The position numbers were made by a program, and so were the translations under genes. From contig NC_133333.1 of the NCBI RefSeq assembly GCF_042186555.1, positions 220,226,757-220,290,756 of the forward strand: a DNA stretch of 64,000 nucleotides, given 5' to 3'. The number at the start of each line of letters is the position of its first letter. The first letter of the stretch is position 1. The notes beneath the pieces were generated by a model that worked only from the letters and a program-made list of their open reading frames with translations, was not told the DNA's origin and searched no databases. The DNA is from Aquarana catesbeiana (taxonomy: Eukaryota; Chordata; Amphibia; Anura; Ranidae). Of the stretch, positions 34,406 to 43,520 are shown piece by piece.

Positions 34406-35049
34406 CATAGAAATAGTCAGTGTCATGGATATGCAGTAATGTTTGTCTGTCATCTTACCTCTCCATGTGTTCAGCTTAAGAGGCCAGCCACTCTCACCTA
34501 AAGTAATATTTGCTCAAAGCATGGCTCTACCCCAACCCCTATCAGGGAACTCTATATTAACCTGTGCACTGCAAGCCAGCCCTGCTGATTAATATTGTGT
34601 CTTTGGCTTCAGTGTGCTACTTGCTGTGTGTTCTATGTCTGATTCCAGTTATTGATCTTGGCTTGTTCTTGACTATTCTTACCTGCTTGTTGCCCTGCCC
34701 TTTGGCTATCTCCTGACTATCCTTTGTTGTCGCAGTCTGCTCCTTGCTCTCAACCTCCCTGTAGTCTACCATGAGCTGGGAGGCCCTAGGGGTCGACACC
34801 TGGAGCCAGACTGCAGCTAAATCCATCCCCACCACTAGGGGCCTCTGGTGAACACCCGCTGGCTATTAGATTCCGCGTCGTGGGAAATCTCATGTTCTAG
34901 CTCCAAGTGTCCAGTTTTGGTACTACAGAGTACCTGCTCTCCTATATCACCTAGAGCTCCATCTGCAGCAGTCAGCCGTAGGGTCCACTACCTTGTGGTG
35001 CACTCCAGACCTCAACGGGTGCAACTGTCACCTGAACTCAGGTGACCTG
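34406..35049. other. Unrecognised insertion in the TTAGGG-like array
   Basis: About 640 bp unlike the array on either side. No inverted ends or tandem structure are clear, and a small inverted word (CACCTGAACTCAGGTGA) lies at the right end. Could be an old retroposed or unique segment. Confidence 0.4.
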
Positions 35050-35676
35050 ACATACAGTTAGTGTAAGGGTTAGTTTTAGGCTCATTGCTAGGGATATTGT
35101 TAAGTTTAGGTTTACAGTTAGTATTAAGATTTGTTTTAAAATTAGTCTTTGGTTTACTATTGTGGTTAGGTTTACAGTTACTGTAAATGTTAGTCGTTGG
35201 GTTAGTGTCAGGAATACTGTTAAGGTTATGGTTTACAGCTAGTGTTAGGACTAGCTGTAGAATGTAGAAGTTGTTTTGATTTACTGTTAGGGTTAGGTTT
35301 CCAGTTAAAGGGTTAGTTTTAGGGTTAGTGATAGGGATACTGTTAGGTTTACAGTTAGTGCTAGGTCTAGTTTTAGAATTAATCTTTACTGGTGTACTTA
35401 GGTTTACAGTCACTGTAAGGTTTAATCATTGCATTTGCATCTGGTATACAGTTACGGTTGGGTTTACAGAGAGGGTTAAGGTAAGTTTTAGGATTAGTCT
35501 TAGGTTTACAGTTAGTGTTAGCGTTCATTTCAGGGTTAGTGTTAGCACTAGGTTTATAGTTAGGATTAGTTTTAGGGTTGGTGTTAGGGTTACTGTTAAG
35601 GGTAAGATTACTGTTAGTGTTGGTGTTTGTGTTAGTTCTGGGGCTAGTGTTATGGTAAGGGTCAAGGCTAGCTTTA

Positions 35677-35941
35677 GAGCCGGTTCACACTGAGGCAGCA
35701 CGACTTGCAGTGTGGCTGCCTCAGGCGACCTGCACACGACAGCAGCGGCGACTTGCAAAATGACTTCTATATAGAAGTCAATGCAAATCGCCTCAAGTCA
35801 CCCCCAAAGTAGTACAGGAACCTTTTTCTAAGTTGGAGCGACTTGAGGAGCTCCTATTATAACGGTTTCATTGTACAGAACGGAACGTGACTTGTCAGGC
35901 GGCTAATTCGCCTGACAAGACGTCCCGGTGTGAACCGACTC
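35677..35941. mobile_element. Harbinger-type MITE (265 bp), sharing a TTA with the palindromic element
   Basis: Inverted ends GAGCCGGTTCACAC and GTGTGAACCGACTC (13 of 14 match), flanked by TTA at 35674-35676 and 35942-35944. The right TTA also serves as the left flank of the next element. The ungapped array copy at 38838-38870 shows the pre-insertion site. Confidence 0.9.
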
Positions 35942-36221
35942 TTATGCCGCGTACACACGGTCGGACTTTCCGGCATACTTGGTCCGGCGGACCAGAGTGT
36001 GCCGGACAATCCGCCCGTGTGTGGGCGGCGGCGGACTTTTCCGGCGGACTTCTTCCCAAAAGCCCGCCGGACCTAGATTTTAAACATGTTTGAAATCTTT
36101 CCGTCGGACTCAGTTTCGGGCGGAAAGTCCGCTCGTGTGTGTGCTGGTCCGACGGAAAGCCCGCTCGTGTGTAGGCTGGTCCGACAGACCAAATACGACA
36201 CGAGGGGATGGTATTGCATCT

Positions 36222-36270
36222 CGCGCTCGCTGCAATAGGAAAAACAAATCTTCCTATTGCGGCGAGCGCG
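36222..36270. repeat. Strong hairpin at left arm edge of the palindrome
   Basis: CGCGCTCGCTGCAATAGGAA (36222-36241) and TTCCTATTGCGGCGAGCGCG (36251-36270) pair at 19 of 20 positions around a 9-nt loop. Confidence 0.93.
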
Positions 36271-36752
36271 GGGCATACCAGGCCCTTAGGTCTGGTATGG
36301 ATTATAAAGGGGAACCCCGCTACGCCGAAAAAACGGCGTGGGGTCCCCCTAAAATCCATACCAGACCCCGATCCGAGCACGCAGCCTGGCCGGTCAGGAA
36401 AGGGGGTGGGGACGAGCGAGCGCCCCCCCCCCTCCTGAACCGTACCAGGCCGCATGCCCTCAACATGGGGGGTGGGTGCTTTGGGGGAGGGGGGCGCCCT
36501 GCGCCCCCCCCCCAAAGCACCTTGTCCCCATGTTGATGAGGACAAGGGCCTCTTCCCGACAACCCTGGCCGTTGGTTGTCGGGGTCTGCGGGCGGGGGCT
36601 TATCGGAATCTGGGAGCCCCCTTTAATAAGGGGGCCCCCAGATCCCGGCCCCCCACCCTATGTAAATGAGTATGGGGTACATGGTACCCCTACCCATTTA
36701 CCTAGGAAAAAAGTGTAAGTAATAAAACACACTACACAGGTTTTTAAAATAT

Positions 36753-36758
36753 TTTATT
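36753..36758 (-). terminator. Candidate poly(A) signal for the leftward transcript
   Basis: AATAAA on the minus strand, mirror image of 37522-37527, about 305 bp past the minus TATA box and followed by a GT-rich stretch (GTGTAGTGTG). Predicted only. Confidence 0.4.
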
Positions 36759-37062
36759 AAACAGCTCCGGGGGGGGGATCTTCCTCCGGCTTCGGGGGTC
36801 TTCTTCCGGCTTCGGGGGTCCCTCCGCTTCATCTTCTCCCGGCGTCCGGTTGGTTCTTCTCCGCTCTCCGGCCTCTTCTCCCGGTGTCGCAGGTCTTCGG
36901 CCGGCCCCTCCGCTCTCTTCATGTAGCTCTATTGCGAGCGGAGGTCCGGACTTCTGGGCTTCTTGGCTTCTTGGATTCTTGGCTTCTCTTCTCTTCTCTT
37001 CCCCCAGATGTTGACACGACGCTCTCTCCGGCTGGACTGGTCTCTGAGGGCTGCGTTGTGAC

Positions 37063-37131
37063 TTATATAGGCGGAGACCCCGCCCCCATATGATGTCACA
37101 GTCCCTGGGCATGCTGGGACTGTGACGTTTT
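37063..37131 (-). promoter_or_regulatory. Leftward half of divergent promoter
   Basis: Minus-strand TATATAA (37063-37069), GC box GGGGGCGGGG (37078-37087), TGACATCA-type site and TGACGT half-site follow in mirror order of the rightward half. One mismatch with the right arm occurs in the GTCC(C/T)TGGGC word. Confidence 0.6.
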
Positions 37132-37157
37132 AGGGGGCGTGGTCGACCACGCCCCCT

Positions 37158-37226
37158 AAAACGTCACAGTCCCAGCATGCCCAAGGACTGTGACATCATA
37201 TGGGGGCGGGGTCTCCGCCTATATAA
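37158..37226 (+). promoter_or_regulatory. Rightward half of divergent promoter at palindrome axis
   Basis: ACGTCACA (37161-37168) and TGACATCA (37191-37198) are CRE/ATF-like, followed by a GC box (37202-37211) and TATATAA (37220-37226), about 75 bp from the axis. Spacing suits an RNA polymerase II core promoter starting near 37250. The inference is from motif order; transcription is not shown. Confidence 0.6.
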
Positions 37227-37521
37227 GTCACAACGCAGCCCTCAGAGACCAGTCCAGCCGGAGAGAGCGTCGTGTCAACATCTGGGGGAAGAGAAGAGAA
37301 GAGAAGCCAAGAAGCCCAGAAGCCCAGAAGTCCGGACCTCCGCTCGCAATAGAGCTACATGAAGAGAGCGGAGGGGCCGGCCGAAGACCTGCGACACCGG
37401 GAGAAGAGGCCGGAGAGCGGAGAAGAACCAACCGGACGCCGGGAGAAGATGAAGCGGAGGGACCCCCGAAGCCGGAAGAAGACCCCCGAAGCCGGAGGAA
37501 GATCCCCCCCCGGAGCTGTTT

Positions 37522-37527
37522 AATAAA
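37522..37527 (+). terminator. Candidate poly(A) signal for the rightward transcript
   Basis: AATAAA about 300 bp downstream of the TATA box, with GTGTAGTGTGTTTTATT after it. Would end a transcript of roughly 300 nt lying wholly within one arm. Confidence 0.4.
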
Positions 37528-38011
37528 ATATTTTAAAAACCTGTGTAGTGTGTTTTATTACTTACACTTTTTTCCTAGGTAAATGGGTAGGGGTACCATG
37601 TACCCCATACTCATTTACATAGGGTGGGGGGCCGGGATCTGGGGGCCCCCTTATTAAAGGGGGCTCCCAGATTCCGATAAGCCCCCGCCCGCAGACCCCG
37701 ACAACCAACGGCCAGGGTTGTCGGGAAGAGGCCCTTGTCCTCATCAACATGGGGACAAGGTGCTTTGGGGGGGGGGCGCAGGGCGCCCCCCTCCCCCAAA
37801 GCACCCACCCCCCATGTTGAGGGCATGCGGCCTGGTACGGTTCAGGAGGGGGGGGGCGCTCGCTCGTCCCCACCCCCTTTCCTGACCGGCCAGGCTGCGT
37901 GCTCGGATCGGGGTCTGGTATGGATTTTAGGGGGACCCCACGCCGTTTTTTCGGCGTAGCGGGGTTCCCCTTTATAATCCATACCAGACCTAAGGGCCTG
38001 GTATGCCCCGC

Positions 38012-38081
38012 GACGGGGCTAGCAAGGTGTCAATCTCGCCGATAAAAGCGGCAAGATTGACATCCTTTTCTAGTCCCGTCG
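38012..38081. repeat. Extended hairpin at right arm edge of the palindrome
   Basis: Nested pairings: GACGGG/CCCGTC, GCTAG/CTAG and TGTCAATCTCGCCG against CGGCAAGATTGACA, with a 7-nt loop. Sequence is unrelated to the left-edge hairpin at 36222. Confidence 0.8.
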
Positions 38082-38327
38082 CACCTGAGTCACGTTCAAA
38101 ATGAACGGACTTGTCCGTGTGTGGGCAAGTCCGTTCATTCTGAAAGTCCGCCGGAACTCCGGCGAAAGTCCGTCGGAAAGACGGGCGGACTTAGCCCGCC
38201 GGAAAGTCCCGGCGTGTGTGGGCAAGTCCGTCCGTTTTAAAGTCCGGCGCACCTGGCGGACAAAGTCCGTCGGAAAGTGTGCCGGACCAAGTAGGATAGA
38301 AAGTCCGCTCGTGTGTACGCGGCATTA

Positions 38328-38960
38328 GTGTTAGGTTTGACTTGTTGTTTACCAACAACAAATTGATCACGGGGTCGGCACTGATATTGGGATCACATGG
38401 TTATGTTAGAAAAAAAAGCCATGGTATTTTTAGTTTTAGGGTTAGTAGAGATACTGTTAGGCTTAGGTTTACAGTTGGTTTTAGAAAGAATCTTTGGTTT
38501 ACTGTTGTGCTTAGGTTTACAGCTACTGTAAGGGTTAGTCTTTGCGTTTGCGTCAGAGATACTGTTAAGGTTAGGTTTACAGATAGGGTTAAAGCTAGTT
38601 TTAGAATTAGTCTTAGGTTTACAGTTAGTGTTAGAATTCGTTTTAGGATTAATCTTAGGTTTACAGTTAGGGTTAGGTTTATGGTTAGTCTTAGGGTTAG
38701 TTTCAGGGTTAGAGTTAGCACTAGGTTTACAGTTAGGATTAGTTGTAGGGTTTGTGTTAGGGTTACTGTTAAGGGTAAGTTTAATGTTAGTATTGGTGTT
38801 TGTGTTAGTTCTGGGGCTAGTGTTATGGTAAGGGTCAAGGCTAGTTTTAGTGTTAGGTTTGACTTGTTTACCAACAACAAATTGATCACCGGGGTCGGCA
38901 CTGATATTGGGATTACATGGTTACGTTAAAAAAAATAAAGCCATGGTATTTTTTAACAGA
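38328..38960. repeat. Duplicated array segment preserving the empty site
   Basis: TTGACTTGTTGTTTACCAAC through GCCATGGTATTTTT occurs at 38336-38432 and again at 38862-38955, about 520 bp apart, with TTAGGG-like repeats between. The junction at 38838-38870 equals the joined flanks of the 35677-38324 insertions. Confidence 0.85.
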
Positions 38961-39719
38961 TTTTGCCTTAACAGTCCACATTGTAAAATGTGAGACTCAT
39001 TTTGACAACATTTTGACAAAGGCAACATTACGTGAAATTGTCTGTTTATCAGTAATTAGGAAGGAATTTGCATGCCATATAAAGATTTTCCTTCCTGTGG
39101 TTTAACAAGAGGTCTTTCAGCAGGCTAGCAATCAGTCACATTGAGTTCACCCAACATTTACCTCCCCAAATCATTAGGGGTCATCATTCTCTCTAATATA
39201 AAACTGCCCAAAAGTCCTCTCTTGTACAGCCCTGGAGGATTGGGAACTGAAACCCCAAAAAAATACTCCTTTGTATTGCCCCTAGAAGATCGGGACCGGC
39301 ACTTGCAGCTAGATTAATTCCAGAGACGGAGTTATAAAAGTTCAAACATAATGTTTTTTAATCATGGGAAATATCGATCAGAGTGGTTTCACCTTTTAAT
39401 CAATCTGCTCTGGGCATGTTGCCATATTTTGATAAAAATAATCCAGCACAATATTTTAGAGAAATGTTTCCACTTCATAAAGACTTCTATTCTGTTTTTC
39501 AGTGAAAATACCCATGATAATTTTGGCCACTCTAAACTAAAGTGATTAAAGTCTATGTAAACGCAATCACTAAATCCCATATAATCTTTAACATCTTTTC
39601 AAAATATTTTTTTTAAATCTTTTTAAATCTGCAGCTTTCTGGGAGAAGGTTTTTTTTAAAAAGTATATTTTATTTAAAAAAAAATTACAAATGTTTATGG
39701 TATACTGAGTTTTTGAGCA
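38961..39719. other. AT-rich spacer, no gene
   Basis: No recognised element; a decayed TTAA-type end may lie near 39541 (AGTGATTAAAGTC and CGCAATCACT). Short frames only. Confidence 0.35.
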
Positions 39720-40231
39720 TTAAAGGGGTTGTAAAGGCAGAAAGTTTTTTTTTAATCTTAATGCATTTAATGCATTAAGATAAAAAAAAAACCTTCTGTG
39801 TGTAGCAGCCCCCCCAGCACCCCCCAAATTACCTACCTGAGCTCCTTCTCTCTCCAGTGATATCCACGATCCCTCAGCCATCCAGTACACTCTTCATGAT
39901 TGGCTGAGACAGAGCAGTGGCGCCATTAGCTCCCATGGCTGTCAATCAAAGTCAGTCAGCCAATCAGGGAAGGGGGGCAGGGCTAGGTCGGGGCTCGGTG
40001 TCTGAATGGATACACAGAGCTCTGACTCGGCTTGGGTGCCACCTGTAGCAAGCTGCTGGCTGAGGGGCACTCAAAGGAGGGAGGGGCTAGGAGCAGCAAA
40101 GAGGGACCGAGAAGAGGAGGATCTGGGCTGCTCTGTGCTAAACCAACTGCACAGAGGAGGTAAGTATAACATGTTTGATATTTAAAAAAAAAAAAAAGAA
40201 AGAAAAAAAGGAGCCTTTACAATCACTTTAA
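39720..40231. mobile_element. TTAA MITE, AGTGATTGTAAA family
   Basis: TTAA at both ends; inverted ends AGGGGTTGTAAAGG and CCTTTACAATCACT. Internal structure (poly-T/A tracts, TTACCTACCTGAGCTCC, GGTAAGTATAAC) parallels 1518-1984. 512 bp, non-coding. Confidence 0.82.
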
Positions 40232-40465
40232 ATGAACAATTAGAGTTTACATCTACTTTATATTACGTCTCTGGAGTAGTTTTTAGCATATTTCAATGTT
40301 TTTCTCACCATTCTGTTTATATTTTTGCAATTTCATTGTAATAATTTAAACTTTAGATTTCCATGTCACACAAATATGAATTGGAAGTGTAAGATGTCAA
40401 GTGGTAAAACCTGAAGTGGTTAATAGGTGGGTGTTTACTCCATCAGAGTGCAGTTGGGGACCTTC
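40232..40465. other. Spacer, no feature
   Basis: AT-rich; includes AAACCTGAAGTGGTTAATAGG (near 40408), probably the right end of a lost TTAA-type minisatellite element. Confidence 0.4.
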
Positions 40466-42480
40466 TGTATGAGGCGCTGAGACCTCTAGAGGTGGCATTC
40501 TACAATGGGCCCCTTATAAGAGTCCTTGTATTCCTGGGTCCTCTATAAGTGGCCTCATATTGCTGGGCCCTCCATAAGCAAGCTTATATAGCTGGGCCCT
40601 TGCCAGGACCTCTATAGGTGGCCTGGTATTGCTGAGTTTTACATAAGAGGCCTCATATTGCTGGTCGTCTATAAGTGGTGAGATCTCTGTAAAAGGCCTT
40701 TTTTTCTGGACCCTCCATAAGTGGCCTTGTATTGTTCCCCATCTCCCATAAGAGACGTCATATTACTGGGTCTTCTGTAAGTGGCCTTCTATAATTGGCC
40801 TCCTTTAAGAGGCCTTGTGTTGGTGGGCCCTCCATAAGTGAGCTCATATTCTGGGTCTTCCATAGTAGGCCTTGTATTGCCGGGTCCTCTATAAGTGGCC
40901 TCCTAAAGCTGAGCTCTCTGTAAGTAACATTGTATTGTTGGGCGGTCTATAAGTGACCTCATATTGCTGGGTCCCTTTAGAGGCCTTGTATTGCTGGGCC
41001 ATCTATAAGAGGCCTCGTATTGCTGGGTCCTATATAAAAGGGTGTTTTATTGCCATGTCTTCTATAAGAGGTCTCATATTTCCAGGTTTTCTATAAGAGT
41101 CCTCATATTTCCGGGTCTTCTATAAGAGGCTTTGTGTTCCTGGTTCCTCTTTAAGTGGCCTTGTATTGCTGGGTGCTTTATAAGAGGTCTCATGTTTTTG
41201 AGGCCTCATATTGCTGGGTCCTCTATAAGAGGGCTTTTTTTGCTGGGTCCTCTATCAGAGGCCTCGTATTGCTGTGCCCTCTTTAAGTGGCCTTGTATTG
41301 CTGGGCCATTCATAAGACACCTCGTATTGCTGGATCCTCTATAAATGGTCGCATATTGCTGGGTCTTCTTAAGTTGTTTCATATTGTTGGGCCCTCTATA
41401 AGAGGATTTGGGGTTGATTTACTAAAGCTGGAGAGTGCAAAATCTGGTGCAGCTGTGCGTGGTAGCCAATCAGCTTCTAACTTCAGCTTGTTCATTTAAG
41501 CTTTGACAAAAAACAAAAAACAAAACCTGGAAGCTGATTGGTTTCTATGCAGACCTGCACCAAATTTTACACCAGTTTTATTAAATTAACCTCCTTGTGT
41601 TTCTGGGCTCTTTATAAGAGGCCTTGTATTGATGTACCCTCGATAAGAAGTCTCAAATTCCTAGGCCCCTTAAAAGAGGACTTGTATTTCCTGGTCCTCT
41701 GTAGGTGGCCTTATATTGCTGGGCCCTCTTTAAGTGGCCTTGAATTGCTGAGTCCTTTATAGATGGCCTCATATTGCCAAGCCCCCTATAATAAGAGGCC
41801 TCATATTCCTGGGCCCTTTGTAAGTGGCCTTGTATTTCTGGGTCCTCTATAAGTGGCTTTGTATGGATGGGTCCTCTATAAGTGGCCTTGTATTGCTGGG
41901 TCCTCTATAAGTGGCCTTGTATTGCTGAGTCCTCTTTAATGCTGGGTCCTCTATAAGTGATCCTGTATTGCTGGGTCCTCTATAACTGCTGAGCCCTCTA
42001 TAAGTAGCCTTGTATTGCTCGGTCGTCTATAAGTAGCCTTGTATTGCTGGGTCCTCTATACGTGGCTTTGTATTGCTGGGTCCTCTATAAGTGGTCTTGT
42101 ATTGCTGGGTCCTCTATAAGTGGCCTTGTATTGCTGGGTCCTCTATAAGTGGCCTTGTATTGCTAGGCCATCTATAAGTGGCCTTGTATGGATGGGTCTT
42201 CTATAAGTGGCCTTGTATTGCTGAGTCCTCTTCAATGCTGGGTCCTCTATAAGTGGCCTTGTATTGCTGGGTCATCTATAAGTGGCCTTGTATTGCTGGG
42301 TCCTCTTTAAGTGGCCTTGTATTGCTGGGTCCTTTATTAGTGGCCTTGTAATGCTGGGTCCTTTATAAGTGGCCTTGTATTGCTGAGTCCTTTTTAATGC
42401 TGGGTCCTCTATAATTGCTTGGTCCTGTATAAGTAGCCTTGTATTTCTGGGTCCTCTATAAGTGGCCTTGTATTGCTGCT
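40466..42480. repeat. 29-bp minisatellite, roughly 60 units
   Basis: Unit TGGGTCCTCTATAAGTGGCC + TTGTATTGC, degenerate at the left (40466-41400) and more uniform at 41800-42480. Interrupted by a MITE at 41409-41592. Confidence 0.95.
41409..41592. mobile_element. Palindromic MITE with GGGTTGATTTACTAAA ends
   Basis: GGGTTGATTTACTAAAGCTG at the left mirrors TTTTATTAAATTAACC at the right. GGTAGCCAATCAGCTTC is matched by GAAGCTGATTGGTTTC across the centre. A possible 3-bp TTG duplication flanks it. About 184 bp, a common frog-type MITE. Confidence 0.8.
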
Positions 42481-43520
42481 TTCTGATACAGAACAAGATA
42501 AACTCACACTAGGCTGCTATCAGAGGAGGTTTTTCTGGCCATGGATAGCTCGTTCTCCTTTAGCATAGGACGGCCTGTCTTCCTTTCAGGTGTTATATTG
42601 TTCATGCGTTGTGTTTTAGCAGCAGCAGCAGTGAAAACACAGACGCTTCACAGGGAGAGAGAAGATAATCAGTGTCAGAGAATGTGACGTCTCTGCTCAG
42701 ATTATAGATCAGCCAGCAGTCTGCGGCTCCATCCCCAGTCTTGTGTAGCGCGGCCTTGGCTTCCTCGTCAAACGCCAACCTGAGCCACAAAAAATCCCTC
42801 TCCGATATTCTCTCCATCTGTGCTTCCGAGGCCCTTTTAGGCTGCCTTTCCGACCTGCTGACAGCAGAGCCAAGGTTATACAACATACCATGAGGCTGTA
42901 ATTGTACGAAGACACAGCGGCACAGGCTTTCTGGAGCTGTTTATATTGAGAAAAGGAAAGAACTAATTATTGCTCCCCTGCTGGGCTTTATTCCTACAAT
43001 TATTGCCGATGGACCGCGGTTCTTAAAGCAGCAATGTAGCTTGTGTTGGAGTAGCTTTGGTGTTTTAGCCAGCTGAACCGTGTTAAAGAGCGTTCTCTGT
43101 GCTTCGGCTAATTGAAGTTTCATCGGGAGGTTGATGCTCGCCCCCACGGACTCCATTTTTCTTCTGAAAGCTTCTTGTGCCATGAAAAGGTGCAGAAGTT
43201 GCGAAAATTAGTGTTGCTGCGAGCAGGGAGGCTGTTTGTGTGAAAGGGCCTTGTCATCGGCTCAGTGGCGCTATGTAATTGCATGTTGGGGTTAATGTGT
43301 GCAAATCGTATTATTGGCGTTTGAAATTTTCTCGCTGGCTTCCCACAGCAAACAATTCTTCAGCCCCAATTTCATGGCCTGTATTTACCGTCACACTGCT
43401 GGGGTAAAATATACATTGTGCAAATGTTCTGCTGTCTCCTAATACTGAATAGAAGCTTTATATTTGCCACAAATAAAAACATTCTAAATCATTGCTGTAC
43501 TACAAAAATATAATGTAACT
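42481..43520. other. Low-repeat island, best candidate conserved non-coding block
   Basis: About 1 kb without tandem repeats or transposon ends, containing AGAACTAATTATTGCTCC (42958) and TGTGCAAATCGTATTATTGG. Two minus frames (42602-42886, 42941-43183) lack stops for 80-95 codons but have no domain, homopolymer bias suggests chance, and no clear splice sites bound them. Confidence 0.4.

Larger units (their letters stand above)
35945..38324. mobile_element. 2.38-kb palindromic Harbinger-type element with central promoter
   Basis: Terminal inverted repeats TGCCGCGTACACACGGTCGG and CCGCTCGTGTGTACGCGGCA (24 of 26 over the longer end) with TTA flanks (35942-35944, 38325-38327). Positions 36267-37144 and 37145-38012 are inverted copies of about 870 bp at an estimated 98%, with no spacer: the axis is GGTC/GACC at 37144/37145. 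The arms are GC-rich with C and G runs. Outside the arms the two sides differ: a 20-bp hairpin at 36222-36270 on the left, a different extended hairpin at 38012-38081 on the right. No DDE nuclease or Myb-like frame is seen; mirror-image frames are identical on both strands and appear incidental. Confidence 0.9.
33745..38850. repeat. Degenerate TTAGGG-like (telomere-like) array, multiply invaded
   Basis: Segments 33745-33913, 34338-34405, 35050-35673 and 38328-38850 consist of GGGTTAG, GGTTTACAGTTAGTGTTAGG and similar hexamer-like words. They resemble decayed interstitial telomeric repeats or a derived satellite. The 35480-35673 and 38620-38850 segments are near-identical over about 190 bp (TGTTAGTTCTGGGGCTAGTG, GGTAAGGGTCAAGGCTAG), showing a higher-order duplication. 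Transposons occupy the rest. Confidence 0.75.

Noticed and set aside
36090..36718. Overlapping GC-rich frames up to 216 codons on both strands
   Set aside because: They lie in the palindrome arms, where high GC and C/G runs suppress stops; no transposase motif.
38342..38929. 195-codon plus frame with Val/Phe/Arg repeats
   Set aside because: Derived from the TTAGGG-like array; the antisense strand is equally open.
42602..43183. Two minus frames (94 and 80 codons) considered as exons of a host gene
   Set aside because: No recognised domain, no consistent splice sites and overlapping alternative frames; kept only as a low-repeat island.
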